From NCBI GenBank assembly GCA_021464245.1, contig JADCRB010000029.1:1365788-1429787 (forward strand): a DNA stretch of 64,000 bases, written 5' to 3'. The number at the start of each line of letters is the position of its first letter. The first letter of the stretch is position 1. The translations under genes and the position numbers were made by a program. Below the pieces are notes generated by a model. That model did no database searches. It saw only the letters and a list, made by a program, of their open reading frames with translations, and was not told where the DNA came from. The DNA comes from Carallia brachiata (Eukaryota; Streptophyta; Magnoliopsida; Malpighiales; Rhizophoraceae). Below are positions 12,889 to 25,614 of the stretch, piece by piece.

Positions 12889-13246
12889 TGACTAGTCATT
12901 CCCTTTTTTTTTTTTTTATAACTACTAGAGACATATTATTCATAATTAACTTCCTAAAATAAGAAGCCAACCCAAATAATGATATGTACAAGACAAAACT
13001 CTCCTAACATAATAGATACAATGAAAGTCAATAAAAACACAGTTACAAAGAATCACCCACCCAAAATTTTCAGCTCTGTAAGATAACAAAAGAGCCCATC
13101 ATATCCAAGCCATAAGAGCTTTTTCCTTGTGAGTGCCTATTTTTGGTAAAGAGTCTGCAAAATTATTCATCTCTCTCTGTTTATAGACAAATTGCATCTT
13201 TTCATTCCGCAAATTTTCCATCTCGTTTAAGATTGACTAGTCATTC
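12889..13246. repeat. 13-bp target-site duplication pair flanking the LINE
   Basis: TGACTAGTCATTC is present at 12,889-12,901 and again at 13,234-13,246, exactly bracketing the poly-T start and the truncated 5' end of the LINE remnant. Confidence 0.85.
12902..13233 (-). mobile_element. 5'-truncated LINE insertion with target-site duplication
   Basis: A poly-T run at about 12,904-12,917 is the poly-A tail of a minus-strand element. The coding end on the minus strand reads REMNNFADSLPKIG then THKEKALMAWI and a stop, the C-terminus of a LINE RNase H domain. The 13-bp sequence TGACTAGTCATTC occurs on both sides (12,889-12,901 and 13,234-13,246), the expected target-site duplication. The body is about 330 bp, so the copy was truncated at insertion and is inactive. 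Confidence 0.85.
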
Positions 13247-13249
13247 TCA

Positions 13250-16200
13250 ACACAATACTTGAAACAATTGTTAGCCTCTCGGAAACTATATCCGGATGAA
13301 ATTTGCTAACTATCACTACTTAAAGTGGTATCTACAAGGTTACGTATATTTCTGCATCATTCTCAAAAAAAACAAAAAAAGGGCATATTTCTACACCAGT
13401 TTCTAAACTCGTGAGATGATCCAATTTATTTTTTTTTTAATTATACCATAATTTGAAAACCTAACATAAAGACTGAAAAATTTTATTTCTAAAAATTTAA
13501 AGTAGTTAGCTATATAGAATTCTATATAAATAGAATTCTACTTGGTTAATTTTTTTTTGACTGTACTATAATTGAAAACAATCTGATCGATATATTAGTA
13601 AATAAGCTGCCGCAGTCTCTTATATACCTTGTAGTCTTTGCACCAAATTCGGAAATTCTAACCTGTAGCGAAAGGTATGAAATAATGGGAAATATCCCAT
13701 AATTATATTCTTACTTGCATATCAAGCTTGATGGTGTTCAAAAATATAAACGGAATCATAAGTTGAATTTACTATAATCATCAGTTAAGCACGAATTGTA
13801 TGGAATACTTTGTCACGTACGTTTGCATAGCTGGCAATTACAACGTCTGTCCCTTCTTGAAATATTTCAAAAAAATATGCATTTCTAAAGAAGGCACTAA
13901 TTAAGCAGCTAAATTAAACGGCTGAGAAAGAGGAACAAAAAATGGGGCATTACATGAGTGCTAATTTTCAATACGCGAACTTGATTTCCTGGTCACTGGA
14001 GCTCAAGGAGACACCGTGGTGCTTTGGCATTTCATAATACAGTCCCTAAAAAACCCATACAGAAGCTAAGAAGAGAGACTATTTGAAGCAAAGAAGAGAG
14101 AATATTTGAAGGATTTGAAGAAAAAGAGAAAAGAAAAAGAAGGGAAGAGGCATTCTCCACATTTTAAGTTTTAATTTTGCATAAAGAGAAAAAAAAAACA
14201 GAGAGAGAGAAAGAAAGATTGAAAGACAAGCCTTCCCAAATAAGGAGAATAAAGCACAGAATTTGCTCTCACATAGGCATGTCCTATATTGTATATAGAT
14301 TTTGTATTTGCATACCATCTTAGCCTTCCAAGTTTTAGTACTTCAAATTTTTAGATATATATGCACATATGACTGTTTTCAGCCACCATACACATTGGTA
14401 TAATTTGTAGAGTAACGAAAAACGAGCAATCCATGCATGGAGGCCGGGAGTTCAAAAGATGTTGTTCTCAACATGTTCATTGTAAGTGAAGCCAAGAGCA
14501 GTCATATTATGTGCTTCATCTTGAGACACCCAAAACCGTAAAATTTTATCCATTTATTGTTCCTCCACATTAAAGTTTCTTTTGTTTTTTTTTTGTAAAA
14601 AATAAAAAAGTTGGATGGTGCCCAATAGTTTTGTCGAAAAACATTGCAACTTTGTGCCAAGGTGAGTCCAAAGCAATCAAATAATTACAGTATTTTTTGT
14701 GCCTAGCAGTTGATTGTAAATTTAACTCCACTATACTCATAACCTTTCATACAAATTCATATCATTTTACATAGTTGAACTTTCACATTGAAGTCAGGAG
14801 TATCACAGCCCAACTTTATACAGTGTATTAAATCTACTAATCAATCAGTCAAAGCATATAGTCCATAACCATAAGGGATTCACAAGTAATTAGGTTTTTT
14901 TTTTTTTTTGTTACCTAAATTTTCATATCGTCCTGCGAACAATATTCGCTTTTGCCAACTAGATACATTAAGCTAATATCTCGAGTGCGAAAAAGGTTGA
15001 TGACCATACAAATTTGCTCTAAATAATTTGTGCATATTATTATGACATTTATGCTTCCTGTAACAACAATCATATTTTCTTTAATAAAGTTTATCACTTC
15101 ATTTTTTATTACAAAAAATATAAATATTATTGTAAAAAATATGTATGTTATTATAATATGGATAAATTGTTTGATAAATTTGGTGTGGCCAAGAACAAAT
15201 CTTTGACCTCCTTCTCTGCAGGAAAAAAAACACAAAAAAGAAGAAGTTACGTAAGTGACTAAGCATATGGATTACAGAGAAGTTATGCAAAAGTAGAAAG
15301 TAGTAAATTGGACGCATTTTAAACGTAGACTTACATATTGTATTATTATTAATGTTGGTCGCAATGATTAAAGTTAAAGATTACAAATACAGATCTAAAA
15401 GTTTAGACGATAATATAATATGATTTTGTGTCTAGAACACATGAAATTAGTTAGTTGCGTCCATGTAATAAAACACAGTCAATTGTAACTTTAAGAAATG
15501 ACAAAGCACGAGAGATGAGATGGCGGCCTACCAATACTAGTCGCTTATATCAGGTGGCATATGGCGTATGAAACTTGCTTAATAATCAATGTTTTGGTAG
15601 CCAATTAAGATGGGTTTCCGTCAATCAGGAAGACAATCACCAACTTTACCCTTCTACCTGCAACTCCAATTTGCTGATAATATCTAACGCATTTGTTATA
15701 GCAGGCAGAGGCACTTTTTATGTGTGATAGAAAGGCTATGCACATGTTCTTGTTGGAAGGCCTGGTCTCAAAATTGCTTATAGGCGGTCCATGCCTTTGG
15801 AACATAACTAATGGTCTACTCCAAAACCATTTTTAAGATTAAATTTCAAAGGTTGAATCTATAGTCATATTGATCTTCGGGTCTACTCGAAAAGATTTTG
15901 CTGGCTTTTTGTTGGGAAAGGGAGGCAGAGTCCTGCAACAATGAGCGCTGAGACTGACTTAGGAGAGGAAGTGAAAAATAAGGGAAACTACACTTGCATA
16001 ACTAGGGATAAGACAGAATATTCCTGGCAAGAAGCGGCCGCTTTTCTAAATCGAGAGAAAAAACTGTAAAGATAGATGAGCTGTTAAATATCGTTTGATA
16101 ATTGAATTAATAAAAAAAAAAATTAGACGATCTATTATATATTGTTCGATAGACTGTTTGTTATATATTGTTCAATAGATTGCATGTCTATTTGTATTCT

Positions 16201-16440
16201 TATTACATAGTAGTGTTGTTTCTTTAAGAAAATATTAAAAGGTATAATTTTATTGAAGTACGTGTGAGTATATTGTGATATAAATTATTAGATAATTGAA
16301 AAAAAAAAAAACTGTTAAACAATTTTAAATGAATTGTGTGCCCGCAAGTACTCTGTTAAGGATAAAACTACATTGTGTTGCTCCTTTATTTCCCTCTCCC
16401 AAGATCCACATATTCTACCTCTAAAATTGTACGTCGGGGT
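13250..16440. other. Intergenic AT-rich DNA with small repeats only
   Basis: No gene was recognised. A small palindrome around two GAATTC sites lies at about 13,517-13,543. A possible 42-codon frame starts at 15,942 (MSAETDLGEEVKNKG...), too short to call. Two diverged direct copies of about 30 bp (TATTATATATTGTTCGATAG type) lie at about 16,130-16,190. Confidence 0.4.
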
Positions 16441-16660
16441 AGAAAAAAGTGCACCATTATAGTACGTAAAATTTTTTGCCTCAAATTATACTCAAATGCA
16501 ATGATGTTTAGATTTTTTATAGTTATCGTGATATTTTTTACAGTAAAAAAAATAATTAGATCTACATTTTTTTTTTGACCAAAAGTATCACAATAATTAT
16601 AAAAAATCTAAACATCATTTCATTCGACACAATTTTTGATAAAAAAGTTCGGATGCACTG
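16440..16660. mobile_element. MITE-like hairpin (long inverted repeat)
   Basis: A left arm centred on about 16,497-16,545 (containing ATGATGTTTAGATTTTTTAT) is repeated in reverse complement at about 16,585-16,625 (containing ATAAAAAATCTAAACATCAT). Weaker matches continue outwards to about 16,450 and 16,660. The arms are separated by only a few dozen bases, so the element would fold into a long hairpin. No coding capacity is present. The family and exact termini could not be fixed. Confidence 0.6.
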
Positions 16661-18572
16661 CTTCTTTCCTAAAAAGAAAAGATCCAACTTTGATGGGTCG
16701 GTATATTGAGGAAATGGTACGTCCACTGGTTCGGTCTGGCTTTGTGTTTGTTATCTTGCAGTGCTTTGTTTTTTAACAGAAAAAAAAAAAAAAGTGAATT
16801 GTAAAATATGTTGGTTATCGCACTGTGACAGAAATCAGAGTAATTCAGTTTAAATACCACATATAACTATTTCATTAGAGCAAACTCACCACCAAAATAC
16901 TGATAGATTCGAATAAACCTCTTTTACACACAGAACACAATACAAACAAGTGTATAACTCAATGCTACATTTTCATTATATAAATCCCATTAAATGGGGC
17001 TGGGCATTTACGAGGGGACTACCAAATTACTAGTAAATATGATTTCGGATAGTTATCTTACAATATTGGGCTTTGAATTAGTGCCGCTTCCAATTTGGAA
17101 TATCAAATTCAGTAAGTTCTTAAATTGGAATGTTAGGTTTCTGTACCACTCAAATTGGTCTTGTTTAAGCTGAGCCAGCGAAGAATAGGGATACAACCAC
17201 CCAAAATAATTACTAGTTAACTAACAATTAATCAACTTTCTGGGAAGCAAGTAAAAAAAAAAAAAAAAAGAAAGCCTAACACATCAATTTTTTTTTCCTC
17301 AATTTTAAAGTTAAGCGTAAACTAAATTCATCAATGTGGATGCCAATCCATCTACTGCTCGAGGTATCCTCCCAGGATTAACACGTGGAGTTGCTTTTAA
17401 CTAAGAAGCCAATCCAAATAACTTTTTTTTTAGCCCACTAGCATTAGAGTCATTTTTACGGTTGAAATTTTTCAAATTCGAGCCTAAGCCAATTAACAAA
17501 TAAAAAAAGCCCATCGAGTGCAATTGCTGTCTTGTGATATTTCGCGTCTGTATGGGTGGGCTAGCTTGAATTATAGAGATGAAGCCAGGATTGTAACTTT
17601 CTGTGATGCATTTATTGAATTAGGTCCTGCATTCAAGTCCAGTATCTTTCAGCATCATTTGAAGGGTTCGCTAGTTTTTGTGGTCCCTTTTTGGAGGGCT
17701 ATCATTCATAGACTTTGGGATGTGCATTTGCTAGCTTCTAAACAAACTTTAGATTAATTGGGTTCAATCTAATTCTTGTAGTGCTGTGAAATTCATGTAT
17801 ATAAGGTGATAATAGAGCTAGTTAGTCAGTTTTAATTGTTGTAAATTATTATTATATTTTAAAAGGCTAATTATCACATATAAGACTCGGTCAAATTAGC
17901 CGTTATATGTCCCTTCAACTAACTGTTTTATAACCATTGAGTTAACTGTTATTTGACTGTTAACTAACTTTTATGTGTTTAACCATTATTAGCTGTTATA
18001 ATTTATTTGAGACTTACTTATGAAATATAAAATCATACCTATTATAAAAAATTCCTTCATCTTCTATGAGATGTGTGTGAATGTTTTTTCTATTTTGTCT
18101 ATTTATGAAAGGTTTATGCTGCTGGTTTAGTCTAAAGAAAGAAGTTGGTTTTGTAACCTCATATTTTAAGTGCACGTTAGTAAGAAGGTCTGTCATGTTC
18201 TAGAAGGATAACTGCTATAACTTGTTGCACTAAAACTACTTGTCTATGAGGAAAGAAATTATCTTTAAGGACAATACAACGACTCTTCAGACATGATATC
18301 TTTTTCTTTTAATTTGTTTATTTGTTTTAGCACTATATATTTATATAATTTTCTTGATTATTGTTCAATATTATGAATTCTTATTTTAACTAAATTTATT
18401 TCTATTTTATTGATAATTTTTCAGCAATCTTAAGGATAATTTTTGTTTTTCATTTTTGAAACAAAGATTACCGGACATCGTCCTCGATACTAAATTCCAT
18501 TTCGATTCGGCACTTTTCTAGCCTTGTTTTCGTTTAGGATCACTCACCGTTTATATGTTGTTCTCTCTAGTA
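16661..18572. other. Intergenic DNA, possible old retroelement debris
   Basis: One open frame at 17,518-17,757 (79 codons, starting MQLLSCDISRLYGW) has protein-like composition but was not recognised. The following 17,760-18,010 is rich in TTAACTGTTA-type short repeats, as in some LTRs. No gene call is supported. Confidence 0.35.
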
Positions 18573-18577
18573 ATCCA

Positions 18578-18754
18578 TAAAAGAATAACATGATTGGAAG
18601 AATAAATGTGCTATTTCATTAAACAATGTACATAGAATTGTATATATTACATCTGGTTAGTTTTGCCATTCAAATATGCAGATAAGATAACCGGATATGA
18701 AGAGAAGAGTTTTGAAAATTGAAATAAGATAGCTAGATAATGGGTTATCTGTTA
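18578..18754 (-). repeat. 3' LTR of the copia element
   Basis: It matches 23,090-23,267 along its whole length with about a dozen substitutions. The polypurine tract (minus strand TTGCGGGGGCA) abuts its inner edge at 18,755-18,765. The ends read TA...TA rather than TG...CA. Confidence 0.92.
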
Positions 18755-21700
18755 TGCCCCCGCAAGATGGAGGCAGCTTCGATGACTCCCATCTTGGATC
18801 GTAGTTGAATGAACCTCTATTTTGCTAATGGATTTGTGAGACCATCTGCAACTTGTTCATGGCCAGAGATATGAGAGATCTTAAGATCACCGGAGGTAAC
18901 TAGCTCACGGACAAAATGATAGTCCAAGGAAAGATGCTTCATTCTTGAGTGGAAAATAGGATTAGCGGAGAAAGAAGTGGCTCCAACATTATCACTGTAA
19001 ATTGTAGTAGAGGAAATTTGTGGGATATGAAGTTCTATTATCAAATTTTGAAGCCAAGAAAATTTTTCAGCGGTAGCAGCTATTGCCCGATACTCCGCTT
19101 CAGTGGAGGACCAAGTAACCGTTCGTTGCTTTGTTGATTTCTAGGAGACAGGATTAGGACCAAGATACACCACATAAGCAGATGTAGACGTGCGGTCATC
19201 AAGGTTACCACCCCAGTCAGCATCACAGTATGCTGCGAGAAAAAGTGGACCACCAGTATCCCGATGAAGAAACAGACCATGATGGATTGTACCTTTGAGA
19301 TAGCGAAGTATCCGCTTGAGACTGGACCAATGTGTCTGCATGGGAGTGTGCATGTATTGAGAAAGTTTGTTAACAGTGAAGGCAACATCTGGGTGAGTAA
19401 GTGATAAATACTGGAGGGAGCCAACAAGTTTCCTGTAAGTGGTGGCATCAGCCAGGCCTGAGGAGTCACTTAATTGCAATTTAACCGAGGTAGAGAGTGG
19501 CAGTGAGTGCTCTTTTGCAGCAGAATGACTGAAAGTATCCAACAACAATCTCCGGGTGTATTGTTGTTGAGAGAGTAATATGCCCTTGGGAGTGGAAATA
19601 ACCTCCATGCCAAGAAAATAATTAAACAGACCCAAATCCTTCAAGGAAAAACGTCTAGAGAGTCGTTCCAGTATCTGCTTCACTGTAGACTTGTTGTTTC
19701 CAGTGAGGATAATGTCATCAACGTAGACAAGCACATAGATGCGAACATCACCAGTATGATAAACAAAAAGTGAGCTGTTAGAGACTGCATTATGAAATCC
19801 TTGTTGAAGAAGAAAGGAACTCAGCTCTTTATACCATGCACTTGGAGCTTAGCGAGGGCCATAGATTGCCTCATGCAATTTGCACACATAACTTGGCTTA
19901 TTAGGATCAGCAAAACCCGAGGATCGTCCCATGAAGACAGTGCCTGAAAGTGTGCCTTGAAGAAAGGCTGTTGACATCCAGTTGACGTAGGGACCACCCA
20001 TAGTGAAGAGCAAAAGAAAGAACTAGTCGAATTGTAGAGGGCTTAACAATAGAACTATAAGTCTCTGAGAAATCGAGGCCAGGACGTTGATGAAATCCCT
20101 TGGCCACTAGCCGAGCTTTGAAGTGATCAATAGAACCATCAGGATGTCTTTTGATTCTGAAAACCCATTTGTTGCCAACTACATTGATAGCTTCAGAGGG
20201 AGGAACAAGTGTCCAGGTATGATTATTAATTAAGGCATTAAATTTAGATGCCGTTGCAGAGTGCCACAGGGAAAGGAAGAGGATGTTTTGTAGCATGGAA
20301 AATTTTTTTGGTTTGAAAATATTGTGTTGGGATCGGGTTAGCATAGGATGAGTTCTGGTGGGTTGGTGGGTAGTTGTTGTGGCTTGATCAATGGTCAAAT
20401 TTGAACGATTGATGTCAGTTATAGGGGATGGAAGAGATGACGTAGATTGCGGCAAATTGGTAGGTTGGGCAGTAGCAGAATGGTTATTAGATATATGTAG
20501 AATATTTGAAGTAAAAGGTTTATCAGATAAAGGGATAGGACCTGGGGGTTTGGAAGTATTTGAATTGGAATTATTGGAATTGGAATTATTTGAAATGTGA
20601 GCTAAGTGATTAGATTGGGGGAGGAGGATAAGTCGGATGAGAACTCTGAGTGACCAAGCAAGGATAAATCACTGACTTCAGTAGCTACCGGTCGCTGAGT
20701 ACCTGTAGAAAACGTTAGAAGTACCTGAAAAGTAGGAGGAGAAAGAGCAGTTAAATATGGGTCCCACTCAGACTTTGTTTTATCTGTAACCTTTGGGAAT
20801 TTATCATTGAAATTCTTATATGGAAAACAATTTTCATCGAAAACAATATGGCAAGACAAACACTTTCTGAGTCGTTGGGTCAGAACATTGGAAGACACTT
20901 TGGTTAGGCGAACATCCAATAAAAACACACGATTGAGATTTAGGACTTAATTTATTTGTGGTGTAGGGATGCAGCCAAGGATAGCACAAACATCCAAAAA
21001 TTTTTAATTTTTGATAATGAGGTTTGGAATGGAATAGAAACTCATATGGGGACTTCATTGCAAGTATTGGTGTTGAAAAGCGATTCATTAAATAGGCAGC
21101 AGTATGGAAAGCGTGTGTCCAAAATGTGAGTGGTAGGGAGGCTTGGTGAAGCAGTGTGAGGCCTGTTTCAACTATATGACGATGTTTTCGTTCGGAGAGG
21201 CCATTATGCTTGGGTATGTGGGGAGGAGTCAAGAGATGGGAAATGCCGTGAGTAGCAAAAAATTCTTTTAAGGCTTGATATTCGCCTCCACCATCTGAAT
21301 AAAAAGATAAAATGGAGGAATTAAATTGTTTTTCAACCAAGGTTTTAAATTGGAGAAAAATTGAGTAGACATCAGAATTTTTTAAGAGAGGATAAAGCCA
21401 CACAAATTGGGTAAAATGATCAACAAAAATAACCTAATATTTGTGACCGTTAAAAAACTCAACAGAACAAGGACCCCATACATCACTGCAAATGATTTCT
21501 AGAGGACGTGACGAAGTTAAACTGGATTGAGAAAATTACAATTTATGAGACTTGTTGCATTGATAGGAATTACAAAGAAAATGATCTTTTCCTACGTTGG
21601 TACATGGTAAACTAGATTGACCGTAACATGGTGCAAAACAGAAGACGATGGGTGCCCAAGCCGACGATCCCAAATACTGGGAGATTGTAGAGTGGCCGTC

Positions 21701-23078
21701 AATGTCCTAGGAGTAGTTGCAAATTGATTAGCTCCAGAAGTCAAGTGATAATTATCATCTTTAACTGATCCCTGATACAATGTTGCCCCCGTGTTTAAAT
21801 CCTTTATCAAATAGCAGGATGGAAAAAAATTCAGCAGAGACATTGTTAGTTTTGCAAAGTTTAGAGACAGAAAGCAAATTGCTCTTTAAGCTAGGAACAC
21901 CAAGGGTATTACTTAAAATAAAATTTCATGAGGAAGGGGAAAGTATAACAGAACTAGTATGGGTTATTTGCAAACCTGAACCATCTGCCACAACAATTTC
22001 ATCTGAAGCATCATACTAGAGTAATTAGAAAGATTACTGACAGTATTGGTGACGTGATGGGATGCACCGGTGTCCACTATCCATGTTGAGTCACGACTGG
22101 TTGAGATTTGAGTGTTATTAGCAATTGGTGAATTTCGAAAAAATTTTTGCCGCGATAGCATCGTTTAGCGGAATGTCCCGAACGCTCGCAAATTTGGCAA
22201 ACAACTCGCTGGTGATTATTATTGCGGAAATTGTTGGTTGGGAGTGCAGTTCGACGAGAAGCAGAAGACTGTCGAGGAGACGGCATGGCTGTGTTGGACT
22301 GAAAATTGTTGGATTGCTGCATATCTCTCCTGGTGTAATTAATTGAGACAGGAAACTCATTTGAACAATTACTTTTGTTCAAAATTGATTCAAAATCAAT
22401 GAGTTTGTCGTGCAGCTCTTCAAAGGATATGAGAGTTTTTCTAGCATATATGGCAATGGTGTGTTCTTTAAATTGAGGTCCAACACCATTTAAAATATGC
22501 ATTATTAGATCTTCTTCAGCAAGAGGAGCATGAATAATGGCTAGTTCATCAGATATAGCCTTGACATTTTGCAGGTATTCTGCAACTGACTTTGAACCAC
22601 GAGGTTCAAACAATCTCTCTTTGAGAGATAGAATTCTGGAGCGAGATCAACTAGCATACAGCTTAGCCAGTTTATCCCATGCTTCAAAAGAAGTCTTGGC
22701 TGATGCAATTAAGGAAACTAATGACTCGGAGATAGATTCTATAATTGCATGCAAAAGCAACTAATCTTGCTGAAACCATACAGTGTATGTTGGATTTGGG
22801 GAGGTAATCTCTCCTTCAATGATTTGAGATGGTGGACATGGCTTGGTGACATCAATATATTCCACAAAATTATAACCAAACAAGAGGGAGGAAAATTGTG
22901 TCCTCCATGAAGGATAATTTGATGCTGTCAATTTTAGGGGAAGTTGAGCTGTGGCATTGATTGCAATCAGTTGAATGCCTTTAGAAGAGGCTGCCGAGTT
23001 CTCAGCAGGAGTTGCAGTGATCAATGAAGTAGAAGAATTATTTTCTTGGGTCATGGATGTTGCTGTGAGGCGTAGCTA

Positions 23079-23089
23079 CTCTGATACCA
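23079..23089 (-). promoter_or_regulatory. Primer-binding site (initiator Met-tRNA type)
   Basis: The minus strand reads TGGTATCAGAG immediately after the 5' LTR. This is complementary to the 3' end of initiator methionine tRNA, as in most plant copia elements. Confidence 0.85.
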
Positions 23090-23267
23090 TAAAAGAATAA
23101 CATGATTGGAAGAATAAATATGTTATTTCATTAAACAATGTACATAGAATTATATAGATTACATCTGATCAATTTTGCCATTCAAATATGCAGATAAGAT
23201 AACCGGATGTGAAGAGAAGAGTTTTGAAAATTAAAAATAAGATCGCTAGAAAATGGGTTATCTGTTA
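23090..23267 (-). repeat. 5' LTR of the copia element
   Basis: It is the paired copy of 18,578-18,754. Its inner edge directly meets the primer-binding site at 23,079-23,089, and its outer edge meets the ATCCA target-site duplication. Confidence 0.92.
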
Positions 23268-23394
23268 ATCCATCCACGAAATCTTCCTATTAAACTCTAA
23301 ACTGAACTTCTCTTGTCCTATTTGATGACAACTTATATATTAATTGTATTAATTTTTGTTTTTGTTGGTTTGGTTGTTTGAATTCATTTTCTTA

Positions 23395-23555
23395 AAAAAA
23401 AAAAAGGCTCAAAAAAAGTCTGACAAGCAAATATCAATGAAGGTAGAGGAGTCGGCGAGGCTTACAATGAACGAGTTGCACAAAATTAAATACGAAGACA
23501 GTGATCAGATTTCGCATATTAGACTCATAGGTTTGTTGGCAAACATATCCACAGG
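23395..23555 (+). other. Exon-like coding stretch, unrecognised
   Basis: The frame gives a charged, protein-like peptide (MKVEESARLTMNELHKIKYE and onwards to GLLANIST) that ends at CCACAG|GTAATAGC, a plausible splice donor. No partner exon was found nearby and the family was not recognised. It directly neighbours the copia insertion, so it may be a remnant of a disrupted gene or a captured fragment. Confidence 0.25.
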
Positions 23556-24096
23556 TAATAGCATTATCTTCCTTTGCTTAAATCTGACGTTTATTTTCGG
23601 ACTATGAAGTTTGAAATATATGAAGAATGTCTTTGTCGTAAATCAAAGAATGCCTAAAATTGGGTTGCGTAATATATGTAAGATTGCATTTGACATATTG
23701 GGAAAATTGAGTCTTTATTCATTTGTTGTTTTGGCATATTCAACGGGTGTGGGCATAAGGTTATAATTTTGTGCCACGCTTTTTGATTGATACAATCAAG
23801 CAATGAAAGATTGTAAAGCATGTGCATATGATTTTTTGATTAACAGCATTAAATAATTAGGCTATCTCCATCATTTTGGAAAAGGAAAAATCTTTTGTTT
23901 TGTTGTTGTAAAAATGCATTTGTCTAATTTGAGAGGGTACTATAAATATTTTATTTATTAGTAATTTTTCTCTAGTATGTATATTGACTATAAAGTGGAA
24001 AAGAGACTTTTACTTATATAGTTCATATCTAATCTTTCATTGATAAGTTACATAGCTTCGTGTTGATTATCAGATTATATATCTTTATTGGGACAT

Positions 24097-24519
24097 TGAT
24101 GTAGTACATGCCTTGAAGCACATAATTCATTGTCTTACTAATTTGGTTGTAATTTTTAATTATTGTTATTTTATAGTATTATAGTTTAATAGGAGTTTTG
24201 ATTAAGAATATTCTGGAATATTTTAGAATACTTGGTCATTAAGTATTCCTTATCAGCAAATCCTTAGGAGATTGATTTAGTTTCCTTCTTTAGTTTTCCT
24301 TGATCATTAAGTTTACTTCGTCAGTAAGTTTAGAAATTATCATAAACAAGTTTGTAAGCTTTAGGGCTAAAAGAATTTCGATTAGTTTATCAATATTGAT
24401 CAATGAAAGTTCTCTGTTTAGACTTATTTTTCTTTTCTAGTGAATTCTGAAAACCCTCTTAAAGCTCAATCGAGTGTTGGCCTTTGATATCTTATATTCT
24501 ACGCTTCCGTCCTACGTCA
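24097..24519 (+). repeat. 5' LTR of the gag-only element
   Basis: It is a direct repeat of 25,615-26,037 with the same length (423 bp) and scattered substitutions. It begins TGATGTAG and ends TACGTCA. Confidence 0.9.
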
Positions 24520-24761
24520 TTTGGTATCAGAGCCAAGTTTGGCTTGTGATGATGTCATCTTATGGAGTTCGAAGTAACCTCTTCAATGACGATGATCGTG
24601 AAGGGAAGACTTTACCTAGAGTGTCTTATTAGGATCATGATTACAACAAATCTCTTATTGGAGATTTTGCTCGCAGTCAATCTATTCGTAGCCGTGTTCC
24701 TGATTTCGGAGGAATTCTTTTCTTTGACAAAGATTTCCTTCTGAAAAATTTTGTTAGATGG

Positions 24762-24986
24762 TTGGTGAAGTTTGAAATATATTTTGAGTTCTATGATATT
24801 GAGGAAGAAGAAAAGGTGCAGATTGCAGCTAGCAAACTTGATTATGACATAGCTAATTGGTGGGCTGATGTTCAACGGTATAGAATTCGTCGAGGTAAAC
24901 CTAAAATTCAATCTTGGTCAAGGATGTGTAAATTGTTGATTTTAGAGTTTTTTCTGATTATTACGATGAGATTTTATATCAGCTGA
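24762..24986 (+). pseudogene. Gag capsid remnant of the gypsy-like element
   Basis: The frame contains the pattern of plant gypsy gag: an acidic helix, KVQIAASKLDYDIANWW, then RYRIRRGKPKIQSWSRM. It is interrupted before a full capsid and nucleocapsid could be made. No zinc knuckle was seen. It is recorded separately because it is the only recognisable protein domain within the element. Confidence 0.65.
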
Positions 24987-25614
24987 ATTGAAAGTTAAGC
25001 CGATATTTTGAAAACTGTGGTGATATTTATTATGATGCATCCCATTCATATGATTGTAGCCCAAAAAATGCGAACGTTAATCCTTCACCAATTATGGATT
25101 CATGTACCCCGGATGTGAAGAATGTTGAACTTGTGCAAAAAATTGGTGTTGTTGATACTTCTATTCCGATAGTTCAAGAATCAATAATTGAGCAAAAGGT
25201 TGAGCCTGAGACGTATAAGAATCCATCTGAACATGCTTGTGAATCAGAAATACTAACTATTTGTGAGATTGCTCTACGTTCTATCCACGAGTTAGAGACT
25301 AATGCTGTTATTGACTATATAGAAGAATATGTTTTTGACTCTCAACCTATAACCCACAGGTCCCAAGATCTTATTGATTTTTCATCTATATCATCGTGCT
25401 ATATTGACTTTATTAGGGTGAATAATCAAGTAGAGGAAAATTTTGATTCGGCAGCATTAATGGTTTGCATCATTGCTCATATTATGGTTCACAAGAGAAG
25501 CTGTTGGTTCTTGTTAAAGATACAAATTTATTCAAAGCATTTGTGCTTGTGGCATGGAAGACGTCAATTTCTCATAGTCAACTCGAGGGCGAGTTTCTTT
25601 CAAGTGGAGAGATC

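Larger units (their letters stand above)
18578..23267 (-). mobile_element. Degenerate Ty1-copia LTR retrotransposon (4.69 kb)
   Basis: Two LTRs of 177 and 178 bp (18,578-18,754; 23,090-23,267) are flanked by the 5-bp duplication ATCCA at 18,573-18,577 and 23,268-23,272. On the minus strand the order is 5' LTR, primer-binding site, gag with zinc knuckle CQICERSGHSAKRC (about 22,165-22,205), protease DTGASHH (about 22,060-22,080), integrase (SDGGGEY ... PKHNGLSERKHR; about 20,830-21,400), reverse transcriptase with YVDDI (about 19,720) and RNase H (CDADWGG ... DGLTNPLAK; 18,817-19,250). Integrase before RT is diagnostic of copia. Several stops and frameshifts (near 22,650, 22,760, 19,850 and others) break the polyprotein, so it is not autonomous. 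The LTRs differ at about a dozen positions, which indicates a fairly recent but not new insertion. Confidence 0.95.

Noticed and set aside
14079..15317. Three minus-strand frames (79, 106 and 72 codons)
   Set aside because: Their translations are rich in F, I, K and L, as expected from AT-rich DNA, and contain no recognised domain.
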